Under the pieces are notes generated by a model that did not search any database, was not told the DNA's origin, and worked only from the letters and a program-made list of their open reading frames with translations. Positions 16,355-24,990 of a DNA stretch of 56,563 nucleotides are shown here, piece after piece. Origin of the DNA: an uncultured Chloroflexota bacterium (GTDB lineage: Bacteria > Chloroflexota > Anaerolineae > Aggregatilineales > Phototrophicaceae); contig CALJKV010000025.1 of assembly GCA_937974245.1 (NCBI GenBank), positions 1-56,563 on the forward strand, written 5' to 3'. The first letter of the stretch is position 1. Each line of letters begins with the position of its first letter. Position numbers and translations under genes: made by a program.

Positions 16355-17455
16355 TTCTTGGTAGAGCACCCGGAATTGTTCGGCGGTGCGCTGGATGGTG
16401 AAGCGGGTTTGTACGGTTTCGTGAGCGGATTGTGCCAGCCCCGCCCGCTGTGCATCATCATCCAGCAGATGTTGAATCGCTGCCGCCAGCGCCGCGTCAT
16501 CTCCTACCGGTACGGTAACGCCCATCTCCGGCACGTCCGGCAGCAGCCCGACGGCAGTGCTGACAGTTGGCACGCCACAGGCTGCCGCTTCCAGCGTGAC
16601 CATACCTAACCCCTCATGCCGGGAGGTGAGGATATTGAGGGCTGCCTGGCGGTAGTAATCCGGCATATCGAGGTGTGGCACTGCCCCGGCGAATTGTATG
16701 CGATCCGTGATGTCCAGTTTTGCCGCCAGCGCTTTCAGGTTGCCAAGTTCCGGCCCTTCGCCCACGACTATGAGCGACACATTCTCATCCAAGCGTGCCA
16801 TCGCCCGCAGCAGAGTCCCCTGGTCTTTCACGCCCACCAGCGAGGCGGCATGAAGCAGTGTTTTGTTTGTGGTGGGTGCGCTGCCGGGTGTGAAGAGCGC
16901 CGTATCCACCCCCAATGTAATCTGCCGGATGCGATTTTCCGGCACACGATACCCCGTTTTTGCAATGCACTCCCGCATGTAGGAACAGGCGACTACCACA
17001 CAATCTGCCCGCAATGCCCCCCCAACAATCCAGCGGCTGAATTCGCTGCGTTGCAAGCCGTAGCCGATGTCACTCAGGCCGACCAATTCACCCCCGGCTG
17101 CTGAGACCACTACGGGGATATCGAGCCATTTTCCCGCCCAGACTGCGATCAGGCCGGTTTCGTCCGCCCACATCGCGTGCAGGATGTCGAACGGTTTTTC
17201 ATGGTGCAGCTGCCGCAGGGTATGCAGCGCCTCCCACCACAAACACAGCCGCCCCAGGCCGCGCGTCTGGCCCGCTCCCAGCGCGAACACATCCGCGTCG
17301 TATACCCGGTAGCGGTCTTTGCGGTGAGGGTAGCGCAGCGCGATGACACGCAGATCGTCTGCCCGCGCCATTTCGCGGATGAGCGTGAGCTGCACGGGGA
17401 TAGCCCAATCACCCTCATCACCGCTGAAGCCGGGCAGGAGAATCCCGATATTCAT
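16343..17455 (-). CDS. Glycosyltransferase family 4
   Basis: A 370-residue GT-B fold glycosyltransferase that moves a sugar from a nucleotide donor to a lipid- or glycan-linked acceptor. The N-terminal acceptor domain begins MNIGILLPGFSGDEGDW with a Gly-rich loop. The C-terminal donor domain has LLHAASLVGVKDQGTLLRA and VVGEGPEL, and the retaining EX7E motif EGLGMVTLE. It is the last gene of the minus-strand glycan operon: its ATG overlaps the TGA of the membrane glycosyltransferase by four bases. The sugar and product are not predictable. Confidence 0.9.
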   Translation of the reverse strand: MNIGILLPGFSGDEGDWAIPVQLTLIREMARADDLRVIALRYPHRKDRYRVYDADVFALGAGQTRGLGRLCLWWEALHTLRQLHHEKPFDILHAMWADETGLIAVWAGKWLDIPVVVSAAGGELVGLSDIGYGLQRSEFSRWIVGGALRADCVVVACSYMRECIAKTGYRVPENRIRQITLGVDTALFTPGSAPTTNKTLLHAASLVGVKDQGTLLRAMARLDENVSLIVVGEGPELGNLKALAAKLDITDRIQFAGAVPHLDMPDYYRQAALNILTSRHEGLGMVTLEAAACGVPTVSTAVGLLPDVPEMGVTVPVGDDAALAAAIQHLLDDDAQRAGLAQSAHETVQTRFTIQRTAEQFRVLYQELAR

Positions 17456-18942
17456 GCGCCAATCCTATACAAAACATAATGGCCGTAATTCCCGATTCGC
17501 GTCAGAACACGCTGATCCTCAAACCATTGCATAGCAGTTTGCGGTTCGCGTCCCGCCCACTGGCTGTTGATGTTCCAGGGGTCAATCAGCAGGTAATCGG
17601 CCTGCCCGTGCCGCCACTTTTGCGCCAGCGTTTCGGGCGTTTCGTAGTACAGGTCGTACACTGCAAAATCCGTGTAATGCTGAAGCCCTAACGTCAACCC
17701 GAAGGTGTAGACAATAGCATCTGCCGGGAGTCGCACTGTTACCCGCCCGATGACGGCTTTATCGGCCTGCTGGTTGGCGAGAAACATGTTAATGGCCGTG
17801 TAAGCCGCGTTCGTCGTTTGTCCGACTCCGACGGCGATTAGCAACGCCGCGCCGAGAGTGACTGGGGCAGGATTTGGAACGCGTGTCGCCAGCCATCGAA
17901 CGCTATATTCCAGGCCAAATCCCACCAGCAGTGCCACCGCCGGGAACATAATCAGTGGAAAGCGGATGTTCTGATAGGGAATCCCGATCAGGAACAGGTA
18001 CGGCAGCAGCAGCCATCCGGCCAGCATGACAGCGCGTGAATATGGCTTCCGGCGTGCCAGGATGAGAAGGCCAACCAGAATGAACGGCGTGAACAGCGGC
18101 GCGAGAAAGTAAGTGTTATAGGAAGGCTGTGCATAGAACAGCGCGTTGGGCTGCTTATAAAGGAAGTAACCGTCTATGTTGCCGAATTCATGCTGGAAGG
18201 CGTTGAGTGGCGACCAGTTCTGTACCCAGGCATGGTTGAGTACCGGGTAGGGGTTAGTGAGGTTGTAGGCTAGTTGCGGCAGCAGCACCAGCAGCCCGAC
18301 ACCCCCGGCGATGACGATATCCCGCCAGCGGGTTTTTGGGTAAAGCAGCAGCGCCACGCCCCATACCGGGACTAATGCCAGGTACAGCCAGCGAGTGAGG
18401 CAGGCCAATGAGAGGAACAGCACAGCCGCCGTAAGTTGTACAGGTCTGTTTTTGCGTTCGGGGTGGGAGGAGAAATACACCATCAGCATGATTCCGCTTG
18501 CCAGCAACCAGAACAGTGCCGGGATGTCGGCCATCAGTACCAGGCTGGATTGTACGGACTGCCCGCAGACGGCCATCAACAACCCGGCGGTGAACCCGCC
18601 CCCTACGCCGGATCGCAACTGCCGCGCCAGGATGTAAACCAGCGGGGCTAGTGCCGCGCCCATCAGCAAATTGATAGTTTGCCCGACAGCAGCCGACGCT
18701 CCGAACAGGGTGAATCCAGCGGCCAGCAGTGCCGGGTAGCCCAGCGGCCAGAAAAACGGGGGCAGTGGCTGCCCGGTCTGTATGAACGTCTGGAGGTTTC
18801 CAGCGAAGTTGTAATAAGCGTAGGCGTCCTGCCCGTAAAGGCCGTCGAAGCCGCTGGGAATGAGGTATATCAATCGGAGCAGCAGCCCTGCCAGGAACAA
18901 CAAACTCAGGAGACCCAGATCAAGGCGGCGTTGGAAGATCAT
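17452..18942 (-). CDS. Membrane glycosyltransferase, ArnT/PMT (GT39-like) family
   Basis: A 496-residue polytopic membrane protein with roughly ten to eleven transmembrane helices. It belongs to the GT-C superfamily that uses polyprenyl-phosphate sugars on the outer face of the membrane. The first periplasmic loop contains GQDAYAYYNFAGNL; the Asp there is the expected catalytic or metal-binding acid of GT-C enzymes. LGYPALLAAGF follows helix 1, as in ArnT relatives. The C-terminal soluble part is short, with DYLLIDPWNINS. The start overlaps the flippase by 23 bases and the end overlaps the GT4 gene by four, so it is translationally coupled to both. Confidence 0.85.
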   Translation of the reverse strand: MIFQRRLDLGLLSLLFLAGLLLRLIYLIPSGFDGLYGQDAYAYYNFAGNLQTFIQTGQPLPPFFWPLGYPALLAAGFTLFGASAAVGQTINLLMGAALAPLVYILARQLRSGVGGGFTAGLLMAVCGQSVQSSLVLMADIPALFWLLASGIMLMVYFSSHPERKNRPVQLTAAVLFLSLACLTRWLYLALVPVWGVALLLYPKTRWRDIVIAGGVGLLVLLPQLAYNLTNPYPVLNHAWVQNWSPLNAFQHEFGNIDGYFLYKQPNALFYAQPSYNTYFLAPLFTPFILVGLLILARRKPYSRAVMLAGWLLLPYLFLIGIPYQNIRFPLIMFPAVALLVGFGLEYSVRWLATRVPNPAPVTLGAALLIAVGVGQTTNAAYTAINMFLANQQADKAVIGRVTVRLPADAIVYTFGLTLGLQHYTDFAVYDLYYETPETLAQKWRHGQADYLLIDPWNINSQWAGREPQTAMQWFEDQRVLTRIGNYGHYVLYRIGA

Positions 18943-20248
18943 GTCGCTGGCGTGCCAGAAGGTATAAAGGCTGCGCGAGCAGGAGCAGCGCCACTGTTTC
19001 GGTCATCAGTCCTGCCAGGGCAGCCCCCACTGCGCCATGAGCTGGGATAAGCCATAGATTGAACCCCACATGAACCAGCAGGATAAACCCGTTTATACGG
19101 TTGACGAACTGCTCCCGCCCGAGTGCATACCAGTATAGCGTGTGCCCGGCACGCAGCAAAGCAGGGAGCAGCCCCCACATTGCGACTTGCAGCACTGGGA
19201 CGGCAGGTAGAAAATTGCCGCCGTATGTCAGGTCAAGAATCCTTGCCGGGAACAGCGTGAACAGGATGCCCAACCCGACTCCGGTTGCTCCCAGCGCGGC
19301 CATCACCCGGCGGAAGGTGTGTCGCAAATGCGCGGGATGGAGCGCCAGCGCCGCCAGCGCCGGGAATAATGCTCCGAACAGGGCATTGGGGATCATGCGC
19401 CCGGCTTCGACAAAGCGAGTCGCTGCTGTGTAATAGCCCACGCTGGTTGAGTCGGTGAGCTGCTCCAGCAGAATTGTCCCCAGGCGGGCCTGCAGCGCGA
19501 CAATCAACCCGGCCAGAGCGAAAGGGAAAGCCCGGCGGAGCAGAGGGTTAATTTTGAGGGTGACTGGCGGGCGGTTATCTGGTGCATCGGGTAGGGGCGC
19601 ACCGCCGTGCGCCCGTACAGTTGACGTTATTTCAGAGGTGAATTTCCAGCGGTAAATCCCCCATGCAGCGGCTAACTGCCCGGCGGATGTGAGTGTATTG
19701 ACTGCGAGCGCCGCCAGTACCCCACCGCCGCTGCGGAATACCCAGATCGTCAGCCCTACCTGGATGACCAGCATCCCGATATTCAATGGAGGAATCGGCC
19801 ACATGGTCTGGTGCGCCCGGAATATGGCGGTGAATGCGCCGAAAAACGGCAGGATCAGAATGAGGGGCGCGGCGATGACAAGACCGCGAACAACCGCCGG
19901 GTCGGCGCTAATGAGCGGGGCGGTTGTGATGAGCAGCACAGTCAGGCTACCACCGAACAGCAGCCGGATGGGAGTGGTTGCCCGTAAGTAGGCGTCTCCG
20001 TTACGGGTATCCTGTGCGACATCGCGGGTGATAAGCGTCCCCATCCCGAATTCCGCGACTAACGCAAGGGGGAACACCCAGGCCAGGACTGTGCCGTATA
20101 CGCCCAGGCCATCCCCGTCTAGCACCCGCCCGATAAGTGCCGAAAGGACGAACGACAGCAGGGCACTCCCGCCATTGCTGACGAGTAGTGTCAGAGTATT
20201 ACGCGAGAGGCTGGATGACATAGCTATGCTGCGGAAGACAGGCCGCAA
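18920..20248 (-). CDS. Polysaccharide flippase (Wzx/MOP family)
   Basis: A 442-residue protein with about 12 to 14 hydrophobic helices, of the MOP superfamily that flips lipid-linked sugars across the membrane. The N-terminal LLVSNGGSALLSFVLSALIG and GVYGTVLAWVF match the polysaccharide-biosynthesis family. TTG 20248 directly abuts the TGA of the upstream small ORF with AGGTGA nearby; the alternative start is ATG 20221. A GTAGGGGC palindromic element (19591-19618) lies inside the gene and encodes part of a hydrophilic loop (TVRAHGGAPLPDAP), an apparent in-frame insertion. It is operonic with the downstream membrane glycosyltransferase. Confidence 0.85.
   Translation of the reverse strand: MRPVFRSIAMSSSLSRNTLTLLVSNGGSALLSFVLSALIGRVLDGDGLGVYGTVLAWVFPLALVAEFGMGTLITRDVAQDTRNGDAYLRATTPIRLLFGGSLTVLLITTAPLISADPAVVRGLVIAAPLILILPFFGAFTAIFRAHQTMWPIPPLNIGMLVIQVGLTIWVFRSGGGVLAALAVNTLTSAGQLAAAWGIYRWKFTSEITSTVRAHGGAPLPDAPDNRPPVTLKINPLLRRAFPFALAGLIVALQARLGTILLEQLTDSTSVGYYTAATRFVEAGRMIPNALFGALFPALAALALHPAHLRHTFRRVMAALGATGVGLGILFTLFPARILDLTYGGNFLPAVPVLQVAMWGLLPALLRAGHTLYWYALGREQFVNRINGFILLVHVGFNLWLIPAHGAVGAALAGLMTETVALLLLAQPLYLLARQRHDLPTPP
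19591..19618. repeat. GTAGGGGC-type palindromic element inside the flippase gene, copy 2
   Basis: GTAGGGGCGCAC (19591-19602), a CGCC loop, then GTGCGCCCGTAC (19607-19618): a 12-bp stem with one mismatch. The hairpin is far stronger than chance coding sequence would give and matches intergenic copies elsewhere in the window. Confidence 0.7.
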
Positions 20249-20473
20249 TCACCTATCATAACGTCTGCGGGGTCTTCCGGCGAAGAACGGGTAAGTGAGT
20301 TCGGTGTCATGGCCTTCATGTTCTGTCCAGGTATGGAGCTTATGGGCATCCTTGTTGTTCCAGATGGCGTTTTCACCATAGTAGATGCTGAATGTAATCG
20401 TGACATCAAACGTTTTGCAGGTGAATACGAATTGTACACGCGGGTATTTTCCGGTGGGTGGATTAGGAGGCAT
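20249..20473 (-). CDS. Small unknown ORF between methyltransferase and flippase
   Basis: A 74-residue ORF that fits exactly between its neighbours. Its ATG is five bases after the methyltransferase stop, and its TGA touches the TTG start of the flippase. The translation has alternating hydrophobic residues typical of beta strands (VQFVFTCKTFDVTITFSIYY) and many aromatic and His residues, then a basic tail (GRPRRRYDR). No family is recognised. A 60-codon ORF on the opposite strand (20309-20491) competes for the same DNA. The operon-like fit favours this strand, but coding is not certain. Confidence 0.4.
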   Translation of the reverse strand: MPPNPPTGKYPRVQFVFTCKTFDVTITFSIYYGENAIWNNKDAHKLHTWTEHEGHDTELTYPFFAGRPRRRYDR

Positions 20474-20478
20474 AACGC

Positions 20479-21276
20479 TTATGTCTTCTGAAATTCAACC
20501 CAGTAATGATCGGCGAATAACGCCAGTTTACTATATTTTCCCATCCGTGCTTCCAGTCCCAACAACCGGTTGAGCAGACGCGGTCTTTTTTCGATGGCGG
20601 GAAACACATCGCTGGGTGGCAGGAACAGTCCTAGTGGTCGCACGTAGACTCGCTGGAAGTGAGGCCTGAAATCGCTTGTCAGCCGCCGGATGGTCGGGTA
20701 GTGGATGGGGATGGGCAACGGGTTGAAACCCGCTGTCTCTGTCTGGGGCTGGAATGTCGTCTGCCGCCAGCGGCGAGTCGCCGGCCCGAAGTCCCCATGC
20801 AATCCGTGCCAGAGCGTTTCCCACAGGCACAAGGGACTCATCACGCCCAGGCCGACGATGCCGCCCGGTTGGACGCGCTGTGCCAGCCAGGCCGCCAGTG
20901 TTCGCCATTCGCCCAGGCAGTTGAGCGGCCCGAAGTTGGAGAATGCGCCGTTGAACGGCTGCCCCTGGAATGTTTCGGGCAGGGCGTTTAAATCCAATCG
21001 TTCGACCTCTATCAATGGATTTCCGGCGGTTTTCGCCCGCGCCGCCGTCAGCATTCCCGCGCTGACATCCGTCGCCAGCACACGCACGCCGCGTTCGACC
21101 AGCCACAGGGCGTCCTCGCCTGTGCCGCAACCGAGTTCCAGGATATGACTCCCGGCCTGGAAGTGCCGCGCTAATCGGGCATGTACCTGTTCGCGCAGGT
21201 AGCGCCCGATGATGGTATCGGTGAAGGCCTTGTCATAGGTCGGGGCGAGGGGGTCAAAGGCTTGCGGGTTGTTCAT
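20479..21276 (-). CDS. Class I SAM-dependent methyltransferase
   Basis: A 265-residue methyltransferase. Motif I is ILELGCGTGEDALWL (about 45-59), and the strand-2 acidic position is VLATDVSAGML (about 67-77). The FNGAFSNFGPLNCL stretch corresponds to motif II/III of the Methyltransf_25/11 group. The C-terminal third is long and basic with LGLFLPPSDVFPAIEKRP. It begins within the end of the B12 radical SAM gene (23-base overlap), so the two are coupled. A role in modifying a lipid or sugar of the glycan pathway is likely from context only. Confidence 0.85.
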   Translation of the reverse strand: MNNPQAFDPLAPTYDKAFTDTIIGRYLREQVHARLARHFQAGSHILELGCGTGEDALWLVERGVRVLATDVSAGMLTAARAKTAGNPLIEVERLDLNALPETFQGQPFNGAFSNFGPLNCLGEWRTLAAWLAQRVQPGGIVGLGVMSPLCLWETLWHGLHGDFGPATRRWRQTTFQPQTETAGFNPLPIPIHYPTIRRLTSDFRPHFQRVYVRPLGLFLPPSDVFPAIEKRPRLLNRLLGLEARMGKYSKLALFADHYWVEFQKT

Positions 21277-22684
21277 GGACGCGCTGCCCCTGGTTTTCGG
21301 TCTGCCCCTGCGTGAGCGCCATGCCTACGCGCCCGATTTTCGCGTTCGCCAGCAGTTTGAGCCGCCGCTTGAGGGGGACATCGCCCTTCAGCCGCGCCCG
21401 GTTGAGCGCTACCTCGTTGACCATCCAGCGGGTGGCGAAACTGTAGAACCGTCGTGAATAACGCCCGGAGACAGTCAAATCGCGGTCACTGCGGGCGTCC
21501 CAGGTTTTATCGGTCAGGATACGACTTTCAACCTCGGCGTAGTAGTGTGTTCCTTTGATGGGGTAGGCGACAGTGGTCAGGAAGATGTCGGGATTAGCGA
21601 TCTTCAAATGTTCGACGGTGTCCTCTAAATCCTGGATGGTTTCGCCATCGTAGCCGAGCATGATGAACATCCCGGTTTCGATGCCGTACTGCTGCAAGAG
21701 ATGGGTTTTCTCCTGTACATCCTTCACCTGCACTTTGCGTTTCATGGCGTCCAGCACACGCTGCGAACCGCTTTCCGAACCGTTCCACACCCGGAATGCG
21801 CCCATCTCCGCCAGCGTTTTGACGATGTCCTTGTTGAGCCGATCCGCGCGGGAGATGCACTCGAAGGGGATGCGCACGCCGCGCTTCTTGAGTTCCTCGG
21901 CGTACTGGAAGAACCAGCGGGAGTTGATGGTGAACACATCATCGGCGTACCAGATCAGGTCAGGGTTATAACGCTCTTTAATCCATAGCAGTTCATTGGC
22001 GGCGTCCTCCGGTGTGCGGCGGCGGTGGGTGTTGCCGAAAACCGAGTGACTGCACCAGGTACAGGTGTAGGGGCAGCCCCGCGCCTGAATGACCGAGACC
22101 GAACTTTGCCCGTGATTCTCCTTCCATACTCGCATGTAGGCCGGAATGTCTATCGCTTCCCGATCCGGCCAGGGGTGGGCGCTCAGGTCGGGGATGAAGG
22201 GGCGCGGCAGGGTTTCAATGACCGCCCCGTCACTATTTCGGAAGGCGATTCCGGCGACATGTTCCAGGTTACTCATACCATGCTGCGCCAGGTGGGGCAG
22301 CAGTTCGGCCAGCGTGAGTTCGCCTTCGCCCTTCACGATGATGTCCGCGCCGTGCGCCAGGTAGTCGGCGGCGTAGTAGGGCGGTTCCGGCCCGCCCAGG
22401 ATGACGGTTGCGCCGTGCTGTTTACAGAGCTTCACCATCGCCAGCACATTCTGTTTGGTCATCATGTTGGTGTAGATGCCGACGACGGACGGGCGTTCGG
22501 CTGTGAGTCTGGCGGTGAAGGCCGCTAACGAGCTAAAGGTGCTGTCGAATACCTCCACCGCGAAGCCCTGCTGTTTGAGGTATGATGCGATATACAGTAT
22601 CCCCAGGGGCGGATATGGTTTCATCACCTTCAATTCATGCGGGTCTTCGTATAGGAAATAAGCGTGCGCTAACAATATATCCAT
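21254..22684 (-). CDS. B12-binding-domain radical SAM protein
   Basis: A 476-residue enzyme with an N-terminal cobalamin-binding Rossmann domain (about 1-140, with VVGIYTNMMTK and VILGGPEPPYYAA) and a radical SAM domain starting near 195. The iron-sulfur cysteines are Cys204, Cys208 and Cys211 in RGCPYTCTWC. The radical SAM GGE-like and beta-strand regions follow (DLIWYADDVF, FECISRADRLN, GSESGSQRVL). The family (BchE/HpnP/P-methylase type) methylates or rearranges unreactive carbons with methylcobalamin. As first gene of the minus-strand glycan cluster and coupled to a methyltransferase, it probably modifies a lipid or sugar; the product is unknown. Confidence 0.9.
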   Translation of the reverse strand: MDILLAHAYFLYEDPHELKVMKPYPPLGILYIASYLKQQGFAVEVFDSTFSSLAAFTARLTAERPSVVGIYTNMMTKQNVLAMVKLCKQHGATVILGGPEPPYYAADYLAHGADIIVKGEGELTLAELLPHLAQHGMSNLEHVAGIAFRNSDGAVIETLPRPFIPDLSAHPWPDREAIDIPAYMRVWKENHGQSSVSVIQARGCPYTCTWCSHSVFGNTHRRRTPEDAANELLWIKERYNPDLIWYADDVFTINSRWFFQYAEELKKRGVRIPFECISRADRLNKDIVKTLAEMGAFRVWNGSESGSQRVLDAMKRKVQVKDVQEKTHLLQQYGIETGMFIMLGYDGETIQDLEDTVEHLKIANPDIFLTTVAYPIKGTHYYAEVESRILTDKTWDARSDRDLTVSGRYSRRFYSFATRWMVNEVALNRARLKGDVPLKRRLKLLANAKIGRVGMALTQGQTENQGQRVHEQPASL

Positions 22685-22714
22685 GTGACGGCTCTCGATA
22701 CCAGTAAACCTGTT

Positions 22715-22744
22715 TTGGCGTGGGATTCTCGATCATGCTATGAT
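22715..22744 (+). promoter_or_regulatory. Possible sigma-70 promoter
   Basis: TTGGCG (22715-22720), an 18-base spacer and TATGAT (22739-22744), about 60 bases before ATG 22808. It supports the internal ATG rather than the GTG at 22685 as the start of the next gene. Confidence 0.4.
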
Positions 22745-22807
22745 CGGATTGTGCCTTATTGTAGCGTATTCGGCGTTTGCTTGCCGAAAGCGTTAAGTGG
22801 GAAGTTT

Positions 22808-23644
22808 ATGCGTACCTTTACCCGCATTACAACTGATCCAGCGGTCAATAATGGGCTGGCGTCCATCCGGGACACCGGCATTCTGGTGTCCGAGGTTGTG
22901 CAGCGGGTCATGGCGGGTAAGTCGGAAACGGAAGTGTTGGCGGCTTATCCTGCGTTGGAACATGAGGATGTGTTTGAGGCGTTGGGATACCGATTAGAGG
23001 CGCTCTCGCAACAGATTGCTATATTCCAAAACGAGTCGCGAGTTCCGGTTTCTGGTATCGAGGGCTACATACATCTATTGTCACATCTCGAAGAAATTCC
23101 AGCTTCCCAACGTGAAGATTATATCCGGCAACTCTCGAAGTTCTCCTCATATCTGAGGTTACTCTTCGACAACTTTTTCGGATTGGTGGGGCTTGATTAT
23201 TCACCCCGTATTTATGAATGGTCGTCTACGACCTTTCCTGAGATTATGGCTAGAGTTTTGGGGCGATTACCACAAAACAGCCCGGAAATAGTTGCGCAGG
23301 TTCAAGTTGCTGACGATCTCCCTTTACTCCGAGTCACCGAACAAATCCATCACGCTATCACATCACTCCTTTGGGATTATTACAGTTCTTCACTGTCCAG
23401 CAAGTCTACGTTGAAAGCCTATTTGGAGGACAACCGAGTTCGGGTTCAAGTGGTTCGGGATTTTCAAGAGAAACGACCATCTGATAGTTTCACGAGCTAT
23501 GATTTTATCCATCGATTTGAGCCACCGCTTTCGATAACGACAACAATTCTTCGGCAGCACGGCAGCGAATTGGATATACAGGTTACTGATACGGGGGTGA
23601 CGTTTACGTTTAGCCTGCCGATGTGGAATGATGCGGAAGCGTAA
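22808..23644 (+). CDS. DUF433 fused to a degenerate histidine-kinase-like module
   Basis: A 278-residue protein. Residues 10-65 form a DUF433 domain (GILVSEVVQRVMAGKSETEV then LAAYPALEHEDVFEAL), a small helical domain found in antitoxin-type proteins. Residues 70-130 resemble a histidine-kinase dimerisation helix, but the phospho-acceptor box reads QNESRVP where SHELRTP is usual: the His is Asn75. The C-terminal part ends with HGSELDIQVTDTGVTFTFSLP, like the end of an HATPase domain, but clear N, G1 and G2 boxes are missing. It is probably a pseudo-kinase or regulator. The GTG at 22685 would add 41 unlikely residues. Two bases separate it from the next gene. Confidence 0.7.
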   Translation: MRTFTRITTDPAVNNGLASIRDTGILVSEVVQRVMAGKSETEVLAAYPALEHEDVFEALGYRLEALSQQIAIFQNESRVPVSGIEGYIHLLSHLEEIPASQREDYIRQLSKFSSYLRLLFDNFFGLVGLDYSPRIYEWSSTTFPEIMARVLGRLPQNSPEIVAQVQVADDLPLLRVTEQIHHAITSLLWDYYSSSLSSKSTLKAYLEDNRVRVQVVRDFQEKRPSDSFTSYDFIHRFEPPLSITTTILRQHGSELDIQVTDTGVTFTFSLPMWNDAEA

Positions 23645-23646
23645 CT

Positions 23647-24087
23647 ATGCGCAGCCCGCGTGTTACCGGTTTCCGCGAAGGAGTCTTTTCCTTAGTCCCG
23701 TCTGTACTGGGAGTAGCCCTGGTTGTGACGCTCGGTTTTGTGTTCGTGGTCGCGCTCATCCTGATGCCGCTCTCAGCGCGGCGGGTGGCGGGTACGTTCT
23801 GCACGCCCGATGATGTTATGTTCCAGGCGGTCCGCGCTAACCAACGGACCTGGATTGACCAGTACGCCAGGCAGGACGTGGACTCGCTGGATTTCACAAC
23901 AGCGGACGGTGAGCAGCATACCGTGTATTATCCAGGGAGGCCTGAGTTCTTTGTGGTTGTGGAAGAAGATGCAACACTGCTGAAAGGGACAAAGGGCTAT
24001 CAGTACGCCCCCAACGGCTTGCCGGAAACCGATGGGATTTATCGTTATACAGCATTAGAAGGGAATATTTACTGCTATGAATCCTGA
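23647..24087 (+). CDS. Single-pass membrane-anchored protein, unknown
   Basis: A 146-residue protein with one long transmembrane helix (about 15-40) and an outward-facing domain of about 100 residues rich in Tyr, Asp and Thr. It has Cys residues near both ends (FCTPDD and IYCYES) that could form a disulfide. No family is recognised. It starts two bases after the DUF433/kinase-like gene and overlaps the enoyl-CoA hydratase start by 11 bases, so it belongs to that operon. Confidence 0.7.
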   Translation: MRSPRVTGFREGVFSLVPSVLGVALVVTLGFVFVVALILMPLSARRVAGTFCTPDDVMFQAVRANQRTWIDQYARQDVDSLDFTTADGEQHTVYYPGRPEFFVVVEEDATLLKGTKGYQYAPNGLPETDGIYRYTALEGNIYCYES

Positions 24088-24859
24088 TTTTGAAACGCTT
24101 GATGTGCGGATTGAAAAGCCGTTTGCCTATGTGACGCTCAACCGTCCTGACGTGAAGAACGCCATGAACAGCCGGATGGTGCTGGACATCACGGCGGCCT
24201 TCGAGGCGCTGCGGGATAACCGGGAGGTGCGGGCGATTGTCCTGGCCGGGGCGGGTGGCACATTCTGCGCGGGTGGTGATATAAAGGAATTGGCGGCAGC
24301 GTTCCAGGGCGGCGAACTGAACACCCATACCACCGCGCTGGATACCATGCTGCGGACAGTTGCTACCGCGCCCCAGGTGGTGGTCGCTAAGGTGGAGGGT
24401 GCGGCAATGGGCGGCGGTTTCGGTCTGGTGTGTGTCTCCGATATTGCGACGGCCTCCGCAACTACCGTTTTTGGAATGCCGGAAGTGCGGTTAGGACTCG
24501 CCCCTGCGCTGATTTCGCCCTTTGTTATCCAGCGGGTTGGCCTGACGCGGGCGCGGGAACTGATGCTCAGCGGGCGGCGCTTTGACGGGGTGAGCGCCCA
24601 TGAATACGGCATCCTGCACGATGTTTGCCCGGAAGAAGTGCTGGATGTCAGCCTCAAGCGTATTTTAGACGACCTGCGCCAATGCAGCCCGAACGCGCTA
24701 GCAGCCTGCAAGCAGCTGATTTTCACGGTGCTGGATCAATCGCTGGATGAATCAGTGGACTACCGGGCGGGGCTGCTCAATGAACTGCGGCGCAGCGAGG
24801 ATGGGCAGGAAGGCATGATGGCTTTTGTGCAGAAGCGCCCGCCGCAATGGGTGAAGTAA
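24077..24859 (+). CDS. Enoyl-CoA hydratase/isomerase (crotonase family)
   Basis: A 260-residue crotonase that hydrates or isomerises enoyl-CoA esters. The oxyanion-hole segments are FCAGGDIKEL (about 63-72) and GAAMGGGFGL (about 110-119). The acid position is in PEVRLGLAP (about 135-143), where one Glu of the usual pair is present. The C-terminal helices close the trimer. The biotin carboxylase-BCCP gene starts 131 bases downstream. Together they resemble leucine or branched-chain acyl-CoA degradation (methylglutaconyl-CoA hydratase with methylcrotonyl-CoA carboxylase), but the carboxylase beta subunit is not here, so the exact substrate is a guess. Confidence 0.88.
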   Translation: MNPDFETLDVRIEKPFAYVTLNRPDVKNAMNSRMVLDITAAFEALRDNREVRAIVLAGAGGTFCAGGDIKELAAAFQGGELNTHTTALDTMLRTVATAPQVVVAKVEGAAMGGGFGLVCVSDIATASATTVFGMPEVRLGLAPALISPFVIQRVGLTRARELMLSGRRFDGVSAHEYGILHDVCPEEVLDVSLKRILDDLRQCSPNALAACKQLIFTVLDQSLDESVDYRAGLLNELRRSEDGQEGMMAFVQKRPPQWVK

Positions 24860-24902
24860 GTCTTGTGTCTTGGGTACTGAGTCTTGGGGAAAGACCGTGC
24901 AG

Positions 24903-24928
24903 GGGCATGATATAGGTATATCGTGTCC
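24903..24928. repeat. GTAGGGGC-type palindromic element, copy 3
   Basis: GGGCATGATATA (24903-24914), a GG loop and TATATCGTGTCC (24917-24928) form a 12-bp hairpin with two G-T wobbles. It is preceded by CAG, like the GTAG start of other copies. The flanking bases to 24990 are CAGT/CTGA-rich degenerate repeat. Confidence 0.6.
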
Positions 24929-24990
24929 AGAATCGCTGACAGCTAAAAACCGACAACTGATAACTAAATACTGATGACTGAAAACAAACC

